Origin: Demequina lignilytica
Lineage (GTDB): Bacteria > Actinomycetota > Actinomycetes > Actinomycetales > Demequinaceae
Assembly (NCBI RefSeq): GCF_030418305.1
Contig: NZ_JAUHPX010000005.1
Coordinates: 62,001 to 126,000, forward strand
Reading direction: 5' to 3'
DNA length: 64,000 nt
Every line of letters starts with the position of its first letter. The stretch's first letter is position 1. Below are positions 34,294-44,382 of this stretch, one piece after another. The notes under the pieces are model-generated. The model saw only the letters and a list, made by a program, of their open reading frames with translations. It searched no databases and was not told the DNA's origin. The position numbers and the translations under genes were made by a program.

Positions 34294-34304
34294 TCAAAAG
34301 ACAA
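34276..34304 (-). promoter_or_regulatory. Promoter of the ROK regulator gene (leaderless)
   Basis: On the minus strand TTGTCT (34299-34304) and TTTACT (34276-34281) are 17 bp apart, and the ATG at 34268 follows 7 nt after the -10 box. The operator overlaps this promoter. Confidence 0.6.
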
Positions 34305-34471
34305 GACCTGAACGGCAACTTTCGGGATCGTTACCGCTCCGTGACCTAGGGCCCAGGTCGACGCGATCCGGCGTCCGCACCGCCAGGAGCGAGGCCCGCG
34401 ACCTCAAGCGTCGACCGGACGCCCCTGGCGCGCGCACGATCCTGGGGGCGACAGCCGAGCCGCTCGGTGCC

Positions 34472-37114
34472 CTACGCGGAGGTCGGCTCGAAACGGTCGG
34501 CGACGAACTCCCACATGCCGGTCGCGGAGTAGAACTCTCGCAGGCACTGCCGGTTGTAGCTGTCGTAGTCGAACGGCGCCGACGGGACCTTCCCCTCGAG
34601 GTAGGCCAGCATCCCCTCGGCGAGCGCGCTCGCGTCCTGGTCGACGATCAGGCCAAAGCTCGAATCGACGGCGGAGTCGGCGGACGAGAATCGCGTCGTC
34701 ACCACCGGCAGCCCGAGGACTCGCGCCTCGAGGATCACCATCGGCTGCCCCTCGTGGTCGGAGCTCATCGTGAGGCAGCCCGCGTTGGCGATGTAGGCGA
34801 ACGGGTTGGACGTATGCCCGACCATGTCGACGTGCCCGACGAGGCCGAGCCCGCGCACGAGTCCGCGAATCGTGTTGCGGAGCGGGCCGTCGCCGACGAT
34901 CACCAGGCGGCTGTCAGGATGCCGGGCGACGACGATCGAGAAGGCCTCGAGCAGACGGGCGTGGTTCTTCTCCGTGCTCAGCCTCCCGACCGACACGAAC
35001 ACCTTGCGCCGGTCGACTGGCGCGAGCGCTCGCTCCCGGGCCGCAAGGACCCGACGGGGAAGGCCCGCGGCGCTCGACGCCTCGACCTCCGCCCTCACGG
35101 CGTCCGGACCCGCTCCGGCGAGGATGCGCTGCGCATCGATCACGTTGTGGGCTGCGAGGAACCGCCGCCGGGTCGCCGGCGTCCCGAGCGACTCCCTGTT
35201 CACCTCCGCGAGAGCGTCGGAGACGGAGACCAGGCTGTCGTAGTGCGGATAGAGGCTGATCGTCTGCGCGAGGCTCACGTAGTGAGGCTGCTTTCCCAGC
35301 ACGGTCCTGAGCTGATCCGCTGCGATGTCGTTGTGCAACCAGATGCTGGTGCGGCCGCCCGGCGCGCCGAGCATCAGTCCGGCGTGGCGCGGCGAGTACC
35401 CCGAGAAGTCGACCACGGCGTCGAACTGGGCGTCTCCGAAGATGCGCCGCCACTCGGCCGAGAATGCGCGTGTGACGCGCGCGCGCCTCGGCGGCGAGCC
35501 GAACGGGACCACGCGACGGCGGAGGCGGCGCAGCGGCACGCGGTACGGCTCCTCCGCCACCCCGTCGAAGGTGAACACGATCCTGGCTCGAGGATCGATC
35601 CCGCGGATCAGCTCCTCCTGGCTCTCGCCCTTGGGCCACGGCACGTTGACCGTGATGTCGAAGGTGTCGTAGTCGAGGTTGCGGACCAGGTTGAGAGCCG
35701 ACGCGGTGATCCCGTTGGGCAGCATCCCCCCGAGGTGGATCATCATGCGCGGCTTCGTTCGTCCGGCGGTGACCAACGCGCCCACGTCGAGCCGCTTCGC
35801 TCCCCCGAACACCACATCGACCACACGGGACGAGGCGTCGCCGTCCTCGTAGGGAGCGAACCGGTCCGCGAAGTCCTCGAGGCCGGGGGCCAGCGCGGGC
35901 TCGGTGACTGCGTCACGCACCGCGCCGGCAAGATCCTCGAGCGTCGACACCGTGCTTCCGGGAAGCGACTCGACCGGGAGGTAGGTGCCACGCCCACGCT
36001 GGTAGTCGTCCGAGTCGGGCACGAAGAAGACGAGCGGGCGGCGAAGCGGAAGGTAGTCGAAGAAGATGGACGAGTAGTCCGTCACGAGGACGTCGGCGGC
36101 GGCGAGGGCGCCGGCTGTCGGCGCATCGTTGCCCACCAGACGTCCGACCAGGTCGGGGAGCGCCGCGACGCCGTCCGCGACCTGCGGGTGCACCTTGAGC
36201 ATGACGAAGAAGTCGTCACCGAGGAGCTCCTGCAGCTCGAGCACCGTGTCCGCGACCTCCTCCGCGTCGTCCTGCGGCGAGCTGAACGACGCGCCTCGCC
36301 ACGTCGGCGCGAAGAGCACGGTCGTCGGACCATCGGGACACGCGACTCCGAACTGCTCCAGCCACTCCCGCGCCGACCGCCTGTCGTCGGCCATGCGCAG
36401 CGACCGGTCGACCCGCGGGTAGCCGGTCTCGATGATCGTTCCGGTGAACACGCCGTCGAGGCGATAGGCGTCGAGGTACATGCGGCGGGTCGTGTGCTCG
36501 TTCGGCGAGACCAGGTAGTCCGCCATGAGGAAGTTCCGCAAGGTGTTGGCGGACTGGAGCGCACCGTCCGGCATGTCGTAGCCCATGTGCTTGAGCGGCG
36601 TGCCGTGCCAGGTGTTCACATAGACCTGACCGGGCCGCTTGGAGAAGTGCGTCGGCCACGTCGAGTTATTGACCAGGTAGCGCGAGCGGTACATCTCACG
36701 GATGTACTCCCAGGAGCCGTAACGGACGAACCGCACCCGCGGGTCGGACGCGAACTCCTGCTGGACGCCACGTGCGGTCCGCCCGTTCTTCAGCACCCAC
36801 ACGTGCGACAGTCGGCCGTACGCCGGGTCCGCGTGCAGCGTCCGGAAGATCGCCTCCGGGTTGCAGAGCACGCCGGCCCCGTAGTTGCTCTCGTAGATCA
36901 CCTGGTCGCGCAGCGGCAGCGACCGGAGCTTCGCCCGGACCTGAGCCCGGCGACGCGCCCTGCGCGTGGCGCGTCTCGGCCGCTCGATCAACCAGTCCCG
37001 GCGGGCCCGGCGCTTGGCCTCGGACAGCTGGGTGCGCGTGCTCGCGGGCAGCCGGTGGAGAAGGCGCCGGAGGAGGCTGGGAGTGGATCTGATCCGCTGC
37101 AGGCCGAAGGACAT
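34472..37114 (-). CDS. Fusion of CDP-glycerol-type polymerase (TagF/TagB) and GT4 glycosyltransferase
   Basis: The 880-residue protein has a basic N-terminus (about 70 residues), then a glycerophosphotransferase domain (about 80-470) with NTWHGTPLKHMGYDM, VLFAPTWRG, KVHPQ and VTDYSSIFFDYL, the catalytic motifs of teichoic-acid polymerases. After it comes a GT4 glycosyltransferase (about 500-880) with VSVGRLSTEKNHARLLEAF and SDHEGQPMVILEARVLGLPVV (the EX7E pair). It likely builds and glycosylates a polyol-phosphate wall polymer at the membrane face. The start at 37114 is set by TAGACT 7 nt upstream (leaderless). Confidence 0.87.
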   Translation of the reverse strand: MSFGLQRIRSTPSLLRRLLHRLPASTRTQLSEAKRRARRDWLIERPRRATRRARRRAQVRAKLRSLPLRDQVIYESNYGAGVLCNPEAIFRTLHADPAYGRLSHVWVLKNGRTARGVQQEFASDPRVRFVRYGSWEYIREMYRSRYLVNNSTWPTHFSKRPGQVYVNTWHGTPLKHMGYDMPDGALQSANTLRNFLMADYLVSPNEHTTRRMYLDAYRLDGVFTGTIIETGYPRVDRSLRMADDRRSAREWLEQFGVACPDGPTTVLFAPTWRGASFSSPQDDAEEVADTVLELQELLGDDFFVMLKVHPQVADGVAALPDLVGRLVGNDAPTAGALAAADVLVTDYSSIFFDYLPLRRPLVFFVPDSDDYQRGRGTYLPVESLPGSTVSTLEDLAGAVRDAVTEPALAPGLEDFADRFAPYEDGDASSRVVDVVFGGAKRLDVGALVTAGRTKPRMMIHLGGMLPNGITASALNLVRNLDYDTFDITVNVPWPKGESQEELIRGIDPRARIVFTFDGVAEEPYRVPLRRLRRRVVPFGSPPRRARVTRAFSAEWRRIFGDAQFDAVVDFSGYSPRHAGLMLGAPGGRTSIWLHNDIAADQLRTVLGKQPHYVSLAQTISLYPHYDSLVSVSDALAEVNRESLGTPATRRRFLAAHNVIDAQRILAGAGPDAVRAEVEASSAAGLPRRVLAARERALAPVDRRKVFVSVGRLSTEKNHARLLEAFSIVVARHPDSRLVIVGDGPLRNTIRGLVRGLGLVGHVDMVGHTSNPFAYIANAGCLTMSSDHEGQPMVILEARVLGLPVVTTRFSSADSAVDSSFGLIVDQDASALAEGMLAYLEGKVPSAPFDYDSYNRQCLREFYSATGMWEFVADRFEPTSA

Positions 37115-37121
37115 GCGGGCA

Positions 37122-37127
37122 AGTCTA
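37122..37127 (-). promoter_or_regulatory. -10 box of a leaderless promoter (TagF-GT4 gene)
   Basis: TAGACT on the minus strand is followed by 7 nt and the ATG at 37114. It excludes the longer N-terminal extension that the open frame would allow. Confidence 0.6.
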
Positions 37128-37284
37128 CGGAATCCGGATACCCCGGCGGTCGGCTCACGGGGACTCCCCGACGCCGGTGACGCGCGTCGGAGACGGCTAG
37201 AGTGGACGCGTCCGCCGGCGCCGACCTGAGCCGTGCGACCTATCCCCATCGCCGGCGGCGGTTCCCGCCGAGAGAGGTCAGGAC

Positions 37285-37977
37285 ATGCCACTGCTGCGCA
37301 AGGATGGAGCTGGGATCTTCTTCGTCCACATCCCGAAGAACGGCGGCGGTTCCGTCGAGGACGCGTTCCGCAGCTCCGGCTGGAGCGTGGGGATGCTCGA
37401 CGGCAACATGCGCCGCGGCTCGGTGAACTACTACCGCCGCACCACGCCCCAGCACATCGAGGCCGCGGTGATCGAGGCGACCTTCCGACTCGATCGCTTC
37501 GACGCCGTCTTCACCTTCGTGCGCGACCCGCTGTCCCGCATGGTCTCCGAGTACATCTGGCGCAACCGGAGCGCCGACGAGATCGACCCCGGCGCCAAGG
37601 CCTTCGAGGGCTGGCTCCGCTCCGCCATCGAGGGCGCCCACGCCAACCCGTACATCTTCGACAACCACATGCGTCCCCAGCACGAGTTCATCGTCCGGGC
37701 GTCGCGCGTCTACCGGCTTGAGGACGGCGTCGAGGCGGGTCTCGCCGATCTCGCGGGCCTGACCGGTCTCGAGCTGCCGACCGAGATCCCCCAGGCGCAC
37801 GCGGGCTCCGACGTCGGAGGCGTCCGCAGCTCCGACATCGAGGTCAACGACTCCGCGCGCAAGCTCGTGGCCGACTACTTCGCCGAGGACTATCGGATGT
37901 TCGGCTACGAGCGGCCCGACGCTGCGCCTGGCGCGGCCCGCTCGGGTTTCTTCGCGCCGCGGTCGCGGGCGCGCTGA
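37285..37977 (+). CDS. Sulfotransferase family 2-like protein
   Basis: The 230-residue protein has the two PAPS-binding signatures of carbohydrate sulfotransferases: FFVHIPKNGGGSVEDAF (5'-phosphosulfate loop, residues about 12-28) and FTFVRDPLSRMVSEYIW (3'-phosphate site, residues about 74-90). It probably adds sulfate to a sugar chain. It is divergent from the wall-polymer fusion gene, 170 bp away, which suggests a joint role in surface polysaccharide. The ribosome-binding site is GAGAGG. Confidence 0.83.
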   Translation: MPLLRKDGAGIFFVHIPKNGGGSVEDAFRSSGWSVGMLDGNMRRGSVNYYRRTTPQHIEAAVIEATFRLDRFDAVFTFVRDPLSRMVSEYIWRNRSADEIDPGAKAFEGWLRSAIEGAHANPYIFDNHMRPQHEFIVRASRVYRLEDGVEAGLADLAGLTGLELPTEIPQAHAGSDVGGVRSSDIEVNDSARKLVADYFAEDYRMFGYERPDAAPGAARSGFFAPRSRAR

Positions 37978-37999
37978 CGCCCGCGACCCGCACGCTCCG

Positions 38000-39082
<1,083 letters not shown>

Positions 39083-40300
39083 CTAGGCCAGGCGCGCCGA
39101 GAGGTTCGCGTCGAGCGTCGCGAGGAACTCCTCGGTGGTCTGCCACTCCTGATCGGGGCCGACCAGCAGGGCGAGGTCCTTGGTCATCGCGCCGCCCTCG
39201 ACGGACTTCACGATCACGTCCTCGAGGGTCTCGGCGAAGCCGATCACCTCGGGGGTGCCGTCCAGCTTGCCGCGGTGCTTGAGGCCGCCGGTCCACGCGA
39301 AGATCGAGGCGATCGGGTTGGTGGAGGTGGGCTTGCCCTGCTGGTGCTGGCGGAAGTGGCGGGTCACGGTGCCGTGCGCGGCCTCGGCCTCGACGGTCTT
39401 CCCGTCCGGCGTCATCAGCACCGAGGTCATCAGGCCCAGCGAGCCGAAGCCCTGCGCGACGGTGTCGGACTGGACGTCGCCGTCGTAGTTCTTGCAGGCC
39501 CAGACGTAGCCGCCCTCCCACTTCATCGCCGCCGCGACCATGTCGTCGATCAGGCGGTGCTCGTAGGTGATCCCGGCCGCGTCGAACTGCGCCTTGTACT
39601 CCTTCTCGAACACGTCCGCGAAGATGTCCTTGAACTGGCCGTCGTAGGCCTTGAGGATCGTGTTCTTGGTCGACAGGTACACCGGGTAGCCGCGCTGCAG
39701 GCCGTACGCGAAGGAGGCGCGCGCGAAGTCCTCGATGGACTTGTTGAAGTTGTACATGCCCATCGCGACGCCGCCGTCCGCACCGTAGTTGGCGACCACG
39801 TGCTCGATCGGCTCCGAGCCGTCCTCGGGGGTGAAGGTCACGGTGAGCTTGCCGGCGCCGGGCACCTTGAAGTTCGTGGCCTTGTACTGGTCGCCGTGCG
39901 CGTGACGGCCGATGACGATCGGCTTGGTCCAGCCGGGCACCAGGCGGGGGATGTTCGAGATGATGATCGGCTCGCGGAACACCACGCCGCCGAGGATGTT
40001 GCGGATGGTGCCGTTGGGGCTGACGTACATGCGCTTGAGGCCGAACTCCTCGACCCGCGCCTCGTCCGGCGTGATGGTCGCGCACTTCACGCCGACGCCG
40101 TGGTTCTTGATGGCGTTGGCCGCGTCGATGGTGATCTGGTCGTCGGTCGCGTCGCGCGACTCGATGCCGAGGTCGTAGTACTCGAGGTCCACGTCGAGGT
40201 AGGGGTGGATCAGGCGGTCCTTGATGAACTGCCAGATGATCCGCGTCATCTCGTCGCCATCGAGCTCGACGACCTTGCCTTCGACCTTGATCTTCGCCAT
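39083..40300 (-). CDS. icd: NADP-dependent isocitrate dehydrogenase
   Basis: The 405-residue protein is of the eukaryote-like homodimeric type: [26 protein letters not shown] with the substrate serine, [28 protein letters not shown] and AHGTVTRH (NADP contact). It makes 2-oxoglutarate and NADPH. Its leader TGAGGACAGCGCATG matches that of sucC almost exactly. mdh follows downstream on the same strand. Confidence 0.96.
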   Translation of the reverse strand: MAKIKVEGKVVELDGDEMTRIIWQFIKDRLIHPYLDVDLEYYDLGIESRDATDDQITIDAANAIKNHGVGVKCATITPDEARVEEFGLKRMYVSPNGTIRNILGGVVFREPIIISNIPRLVPGWTKPIVIGRHAHGDQYKATNFKVPGAGKLTVTFTPEDGSEPIEHVVANYGADGGVAMGMYNFNKSIEDFARASFAYGLQRGYPVYLSTKNTILKAYDGQFKDIFADVFEKEYKAQFDAAGITYEHRLIDDMVAAAMKWEGGYVWACKNYDGDVQSDTVAQGFGSLGLMTSVLMTPDGKTVEAEAAHGTVTRHFRQHQQGKPTSTNPIASIFAWTGGLKHRGKLDGTPEVIGFAETLEDVIVKSVEGGAMTKDLALLVGPDQEWQTTEEFLATLDANLSARLA

Positions 40301-40459
40301 GCGCTGTCCTCACAACCTAGATGCGGTGCTCCTTAGGCTAGTCCACCGCGGGAGGACCAAGGTCCCCGATCCCGCGGGTCGCCGAGCGACCCGCGCGACG
40401 TCGTGCCACGATGCGACTGGTGCGCATCGTCCGGATGCGCCGGAGCCCTGGGAGGACCC

Positions 40460-41308
40460 ATGAGCAACGCGCCCATCGACGACGACGACACGATCTTCCA
40501 CGAGGACCTCGACCTGGCCGCTCCCGAGGTGGAGCCCGCCGGCCCGAGCCTCGTCACCCGCATGGTGCTCGAGGCTCTCGGCACGTTCCTGCTCGTCACG
40601 CTGTCGCTGGGGGTGGCGCTGTTCACCTCGGCGTTCTCCGAGACCCGCATCACGGTGGGCGCGGCGTTCGGCTTCTCGCTGTGGGTGATCATCGTCGCGA
40701 TCGGGCGCACCACGGGCGGCCACGTGAACCCGGCGGTGACCCTGGCCGCCTGGATCGCCGGCCGCTTCCCCGGCCGCGACGTCGCCCCGTACATCCTGGC
40801 CCAGGTGGTGGGCGCCTCCGCGGGCGGCGCGACCCTGTGGGCCCTCATCTCCGCGAACCCGAACGTCTCCGACGGGCGCGCGCTGATGGACACCGTCGCG
40901 ATCGGCTACGGCGAGCACTCCCCGACCCAGTTCGGCCTCGGGGCCGGGCTCATCGCCGAGGTGCTCGGCACCGCGGTGTTCGTGGGTGTGATCCTCGCCG
41001 CGACCTCCGCGCGCTCGACCAAGAACCTGGCGCCGGTCAGCATCGGCATCGCGCTGTTCCTCATGATCATGTGGACCATCCCGTTCACGAACGCCGCGCT
41101 CAACCCCGCGCGCGCGAGCGGGATCGCGCTGTTCTCCGACACCTGGGCGCTGACCCAGCTGTGGGCCTGGTGGCTCGGGCCGCTGGTGGGGGCCGCGATC
41201 GTGGGCCTGCTGTTCCGCGCCTTCGGCCCCGAGGAGGACCTGCTGAGCCACCAGCAGGCGATGGTGGTCGAGGAGATCGAGGTCGTGGAGATCATCGAGG
41301 AGCGCTGA
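40460..41308 (+). CDS. MIP-family aquaporin
   Basis: The 282-residue protein has six membrane helices and both half-helix loops: GGHVNPAVTLAAW (first NPA) and NAALNPARASGIALF (second NPA plus Arg of the selectivity filter). The short loops and NPAR context favour a water channel (AqpZ-like) over a glycerol facilitator, but this is not certain. Acidic tails extend at both ends (residues 1-28 and about 255-282). The ribosome-binding site is GGAGG. Confidence 0.92.
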   Translation: MSNAPIDDDDTIFHEDLDLAAPEVEPAGPSLVTRMVLEALGTFLLVTLSLGVALFTSAFSETRITVGAAFGFSLWVIIVAIGRTTGGHVNPAVTLAAWIAGRFPGRDVAPYILAQVVGASAGGATLWALISANPNVSDGRALMDTVAIGYGEHSPTQFGLGAGLIAEVLGTAVFVGVILAATSARSTKNLAPVSIGIALFLMIMWTIPFTNAALNPARASGIALFSDTWALTQLWAWWLGPLVGAAIVGLLFRAFGPEEDLLSHQQAMVVEEIEVVEIIEER

Positions 41309-41340
41309 CGCGGCGGCCACCCCAGGGCGACCCTGGTTCG

Positions 41341-41400
41341 CCGAAATGGAGAACGGGTGCCCGAAACCGAGAGGTTTCGGGCACCCGTTCTCCATCTCGG
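41341..41400. repeat. Long palindrome, copy 1 of a two-member family
   Basis: A perfect 23-bp inverted repeat (41346-41368 with 41373-41395) closes a GAGA loop; with one mismatch it extends to 28 pairs (41341-41400). It lies between converging aquaporin and DUF3017 genes. A second copy of the same length is at 45661. It may be a bidirectional terminator or a REP-like element. Confidence 0.85.
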
Positions 41401-41452
41401 AGCCCGGCGCGCGCGGCGCGGGACGATGCCCGGGCCGGGCCGCCGTGCCGGT

Positions 41453-41713
41453 TCAGGCGAGCGGCGTGGTGAACCCGAGGAAGGCGAGCCCGATCGCGAG
41501 GAACGCCAGCACGGCGACGTCGATCGCGCGCCGCCGCACCGCGAACGCGCGCCCCATCGGGGTCACGACCCGCGCGACGGCACCGGCGGCGGCGAAGGCC
41601 GCGAGCGCCAGCACCGCGAGGTCGACACCGATCACCAGCCCCGACAGCGCGATGAGCACGCACGCGACCGCCGCCGTCACGGCGACGCGCACGGGGGCGA
41701 GCGGCTCGGACAT
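41453..41713 (-). CDS. DUF3017 family small membrane protein
   Basis: The 86-residue protein has two to three hydrophobic segments and the DUF3017 ending GRAFAVRRRAIDVAVLAFLAIGLAFLGFTTPL. It follows purH by 8 bp on the same strand, its usual place in actinobacteria. Function is unknown. Confidence 0.85.
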   Translation of the reverse strand: MSEPLAPVRVAVTAAVACVLIALSGLVIGVDLAVLALAAFAAAGAVARVVTPMGRAFAVRRRAIDVAVLAFLAIGLAFLGFTTPLA

Positions 41714-41721
41714 CGCGGCTC

Positions 41722-43278
41722 CTAGTGGAAGAAGTGCCTGGTACCGGTGTGGTACAGCGTGATCCCCGCAGCCTCGGCGGCGGCGATGACCTCGGCATCC
41801 CGGACCGATCCGCCCGGCGAGGCGACCGCGCGGACACCGCCGTCGATGAGCACCTGCAGGCCGTCGGCGAAGGGGAAGAACGCGTCGGAGGCGGCCACCG
41901 CGCCCGTCGCGCGCTCCTCGCCCGCGCGGCTCACCGCGAGCCGGCACGAGTCGACGCGGTTGACCTGCCCCATGCCGATGCCGACGGCCGCGCCGTCCTT
42001 GGCCAGCAGGATCGCGTTCGACTTGACCGCTCGGCAGGCCCGCCACGCGAACTCGAGGTCCGCGAGCGTGGCCTCGTCGGCGGCGGGGCCCGCGACGTGC
42101 TGCCACGTCGAGGCCGGGTCGCCCGGCGCGTCGATCGCGTCGGCCGCCTGCACCAGCAGGCCGCCGCTCACGCGCCGCCACTCGGCCACGAGCGGGACGG
42201 GATCGATCTCGAGGATCCGCAGGTTCTTCTTCTTGGCGAGGATCTCGACGGCCTCGTCCTCGTACGACGGCGCGACCACGACCTCCGTGAAGATCTCGGC
42301 GATCTGGCGCGCGGCATCGGCCGTCAGGGTGCGGTTCGCGGCGATCACTCCCCCGAACGCGCTGACCGGGTCGGTCGCGTGCGCCTTCGCGTGCGCCTCG
42401 GCGATCGACTCCCCCACCGCGATGCCGCACGGGTTCGCGTGCTTGATCACGGCGACCGCGGCGCCGTCGTGGTCGTAGGCGGCACGCACGGCCGCATCGG
42501 CGTCCACGTAGTTGTTGAACGACATCTCCTTGCCGTGGAGCTGGCGCGCGCCCGCGATGCCCGCGCCGGAGCCGTCGGCGTAGAGCGCCGCGCTCTGGTG
42601 CGGGTTCTCGCCGTAGCGCAGGGCGGCCTGGCGGGTGAACGATGCGCCGATCCAGCCGGGCAGGCCCGTCCCCGCATCGTCCGGCGCCTGGGTGCTGCCC
42701 AGCCAGGACGCGACCTGGACGTCGTACTCGGCGGTGTGGCGGAAGGCCTTGACCGCGAGCTCGGTGCGCTCGGCGAGGGTGAACCCGCCGTGGCCGACCG
42801 AGTTCGCCACGTGCTCGTAGTCCTCGGGATCGACCACCACGGCGACGCTCGCGTGGTTCTTGGCGGCGCCGCGCACCATGGACGGCCCGCCGATGTCGAT
42901 CTGCTCGACGATCGCGTCGGGCTCGGCCCCGGAGGCGACGGTCGCGGCGAACGGGTAGAGGTTCACCACCACCAGGTCGAAGGCCTCGATGCCGAGCTCG
43001 GCGAGCTGGGCGACGTGAGAGTCGAGCCGACGGTCGGCGAGGATGCCGGCGTGGACGTTCGGGTGGAGCGTCTTGACGCGGCCGTCGAGGCACTCGGGGA
43101 AGCCGGTGAGCTCCTCGACGGGGGTGACATCCACGCCCGCCGCCGCGATGCGCTGCGCGGTCGAGCCGGTGGAGACGATCTGGACGCCCTCGTGGGCGAG
43201 CGCGGTCGCGAGCTCATCGATGCCGGTCTTGTCGTACACGGAGATGAGGGCGCGCCGCACGGGCTGACGCTCGGTCAT
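41722..43278 (-). CDS. purH: Bifunctional AICAR formyltransferase/IMP cyclohydrolase
   Basis: The 518-residue protein has the IMP cyclohydrolase part at the N-terminus ([25 protein letters not shown]) and the AICAR formyltransferase part (residues about 200-518) with [11 protein letters not shown] (catalytic Lys-His), [10 protein letters not shown] and [13 protein letters not shown]. It performs the last two steps to IMP and uses 10-formyl-THF; its substrate ZMP is a ligand of the riboswitch before glyA. Its ATG overlaps the purN stop (ATGA) and follows an AGGAGG ribosome-binding site. Confidence 0.97.
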   Translation of the reverse strand: MTERQPVRRALISVYDKTGIDELATALAHEGVQIVSTGSTAQRIAAAGVDVTPVEELTGFPECLDGRVKTLHPNVHAGILADRRLDSHVAQLAELGIEAFDLVVVNLYPFAATVASGAEPDAIVEQIDIGGPSMVRGAAKNHASVAVVVDPEDYEHVANSVGHGGFTLAERTELAVKAFRHTAEYDVQVASWLGSTQAPDDAGTGLPGWIGASFTRQAALRYGENPHQSAALYADGSGAGIAGARQLHGKEMSFNNYVDADAAVRAAYDHDGAAVAVIKHANPCGIAVGESIAEAHAKAHATDPVSAFGGVIAANRTLTADAARQIAEIFTEVVVAPSYEDEAVEILAKKKNLRILEIDPVPLVAEWRRVSGGLLVQAADAIDAPGDPASTWQHVAGPAADEATLADLEFAWRACRAVKSNAILLAKDGAAVGIGMGQVNRVDSCRLAVSRAGEERATGAVAASDAFFPFADGLQVLIDGGVRAVASPGGSVRDAEVIAAAEAAGITLYHTGTRHFFH

Positions 43279-43919
43279 GAGTCCTCCTGGGACGTGGGGG
43301 TTCCGATGCGGACGGTGCGTCCGCTCACAGTCCAGCCCTCGCGGGCCATGCGCCCGACGGTGTCAGCCACCAGTCGGCGCTCGACGGTCTTGATGCGCTC
43401 GTGCAGCGTGGCCTCGTCGTCGTCGGCGGCGACCTCGACGGGTGCCTGCGCGACGATCGGCCCGGTGTCGACCCCGGCGTCGACGATGATCACGGTGCAG
43501 CCCGTGACCTTCGCGCCGCCGGCGAGCGCGTCGCGGACCGCGTGGGCGCCCGGGTATGCCGGCAGGAGCGCGGGATGCGTGTTCACCATCCGGCCGCCGA
43601 ACCGCTCGAGGCTCGGGGCGCCGACGATCCGCATGAAGCCGGCGAGCAGCACCAGGTCCGGGTCGAACGAGCCGATCGCGCGGGCGAGAGCCTGGTCCCA
43701 CGTCGCACGATCGGGGAAGTCCGCCATCTTCACCACGGCGGTCGCAAGCCCCGCGGCGTGCGCGATCTCCAGCGCACCCGCATCGTCCTGATCCGTGATG
43801 ACGGCGACCACACGCGCGCCGTAGGCCTCGTCCGCGGCCGCCTCGAGCACGGCGCGCAGGGTGGATCCGGCACCGGAGGCGAGCACCACGACTCGTCGGG
43901 GCCGGGTCGGGTTTGTCAC
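43275..43919 (-). CDS. purN: Phosphoribosylglycinamide formyltransferase
   Basis: The 214-residue protein has the GART signatures [43 protein letters not shown] (catalytic Asn-His) and [13 protein letters not shown] (catalytic Asp). It formylates GAR in purine synthesis using 10-formyl-THF. It starts with GTG, with TAGGCT 6 nt upstream (leaderless), and is coupled to purH by a 4-bp overlap. Confidence 0.96.
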   Translation of the reverse strand: MTNPTRPRRVVVLASGAGSTLRAVLEAAADEAYGARVVAVITDQDDAGALEIAHAAGLATAVVKMADFPDRATWDQALARAIGSFDPDLVLLAGFMRIVGAPSLERFGGRMVNTHPALLPAYPGAHAVRDALAGGAKVTGCTVIIVDAGVDTGPIVAQAPVEVAADDDEATLHERIKTVERRLVADTVGRMAREGWTVSGRTVRIGTPTSQEDS

Positions 43920-43925
43920 AGGCCG

Positions 43926-43931
43926 AGCCTA
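43926..43931 (-). promoter_or_regulatory. -10 box of a leaderless promoter (purN-purH)
   Basis: TAGGCT on the minus strand is followed by 6 nt and the GTG at 43919. With no leader, purN-purH cannot carry a riboswitch of its own. Confidence 0.6.
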
Positions 43932-43968
43932 TCGGCATGCTGGTTCCCACCACGACCCGAGGAGACCG

Positions 43969-44382
43969 ATGCCGGACCGCAGCCCCGCCGCCCCACCCGA
44001 GGTGGGAAAGGGCGCCCGTCGGGCGGTCCGTTGGAGCCTCGGGCTGCTCGCGGTGACGATGCTCGTCCTGCTCCTCGGACCCACCTGGGCGCTGGCGACG
44101 CTGCTGCTCGCCCCCGCCACCGCGGCGGCCATGGTGGTCGCCCTGGTGATGCTCCGCAGCACCCGGCTGGTGGGGCTCAAGGTGATGCTCGCGATCGGGA
44201 TCGGGGTGTCCGCGATCGCGCTGCTGTACGGGGTGGTGCTGCTCGTGTTCCACGGACCCGTCGACGCGTACACGGAGTGCCAGGCGCGAGCGATCACGCA
44301 TCAGGCGCAGCGCCAGTGCGAGCAGGACTACGAGGACGCGATCGTCTCGCTGATGGAGCGGTTCGGCCTCACGACGCCGTAG
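43969..44382 (+). CDS. Hypothetical membrane protein
   Basis: The 137-residue protein has three hydrophobic segments (residues about 22-38, 42-62 and 68-95) and a Cys-containing C-terminal region (ECQARAITHQAQRQCEQDYEDA). The ribosome-binding site CGAGGAG precedes the ATG. It is divergent from purN and its last 14 bp overlap the convergent DUF6350 gene. No family is recognised. Confidence 0.7.
   Translation: MPDRSPAAPPEVGKGARRAVRWSLGLLAVTMLVLLLGPTWALATLLLAPATAAAMVVALVMLRSTRLVGLKVMLAIGIGVSAIALLYGVVLLVFHGPVDAYTECQARAITHQAQRQCEQDYEDAIVSLMERFGLTTP

Noticed and set aside
34271..37180. A 969-codon open frame on the plus strand, opposite the wall-polymer fusion gene
   Set aside because: It is a GC-rich shadow: the minus-strand frame has clear catalytic motifs and a leaderless promoter, while this one has Arg/His/Gly-biased composition and no domain.
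41341..41400. Long palindrome as a possible tRNA or insertion-sequence end
   Set aside because: It folds as one simple hairpin without cloverleaf arms, and no transposase gene is nearby.
43920..43968. A riboswitch before purN-purH
   Set aside because: The TAGGCT box lies 6 nt before the GTG, so there is no leader to carry one.
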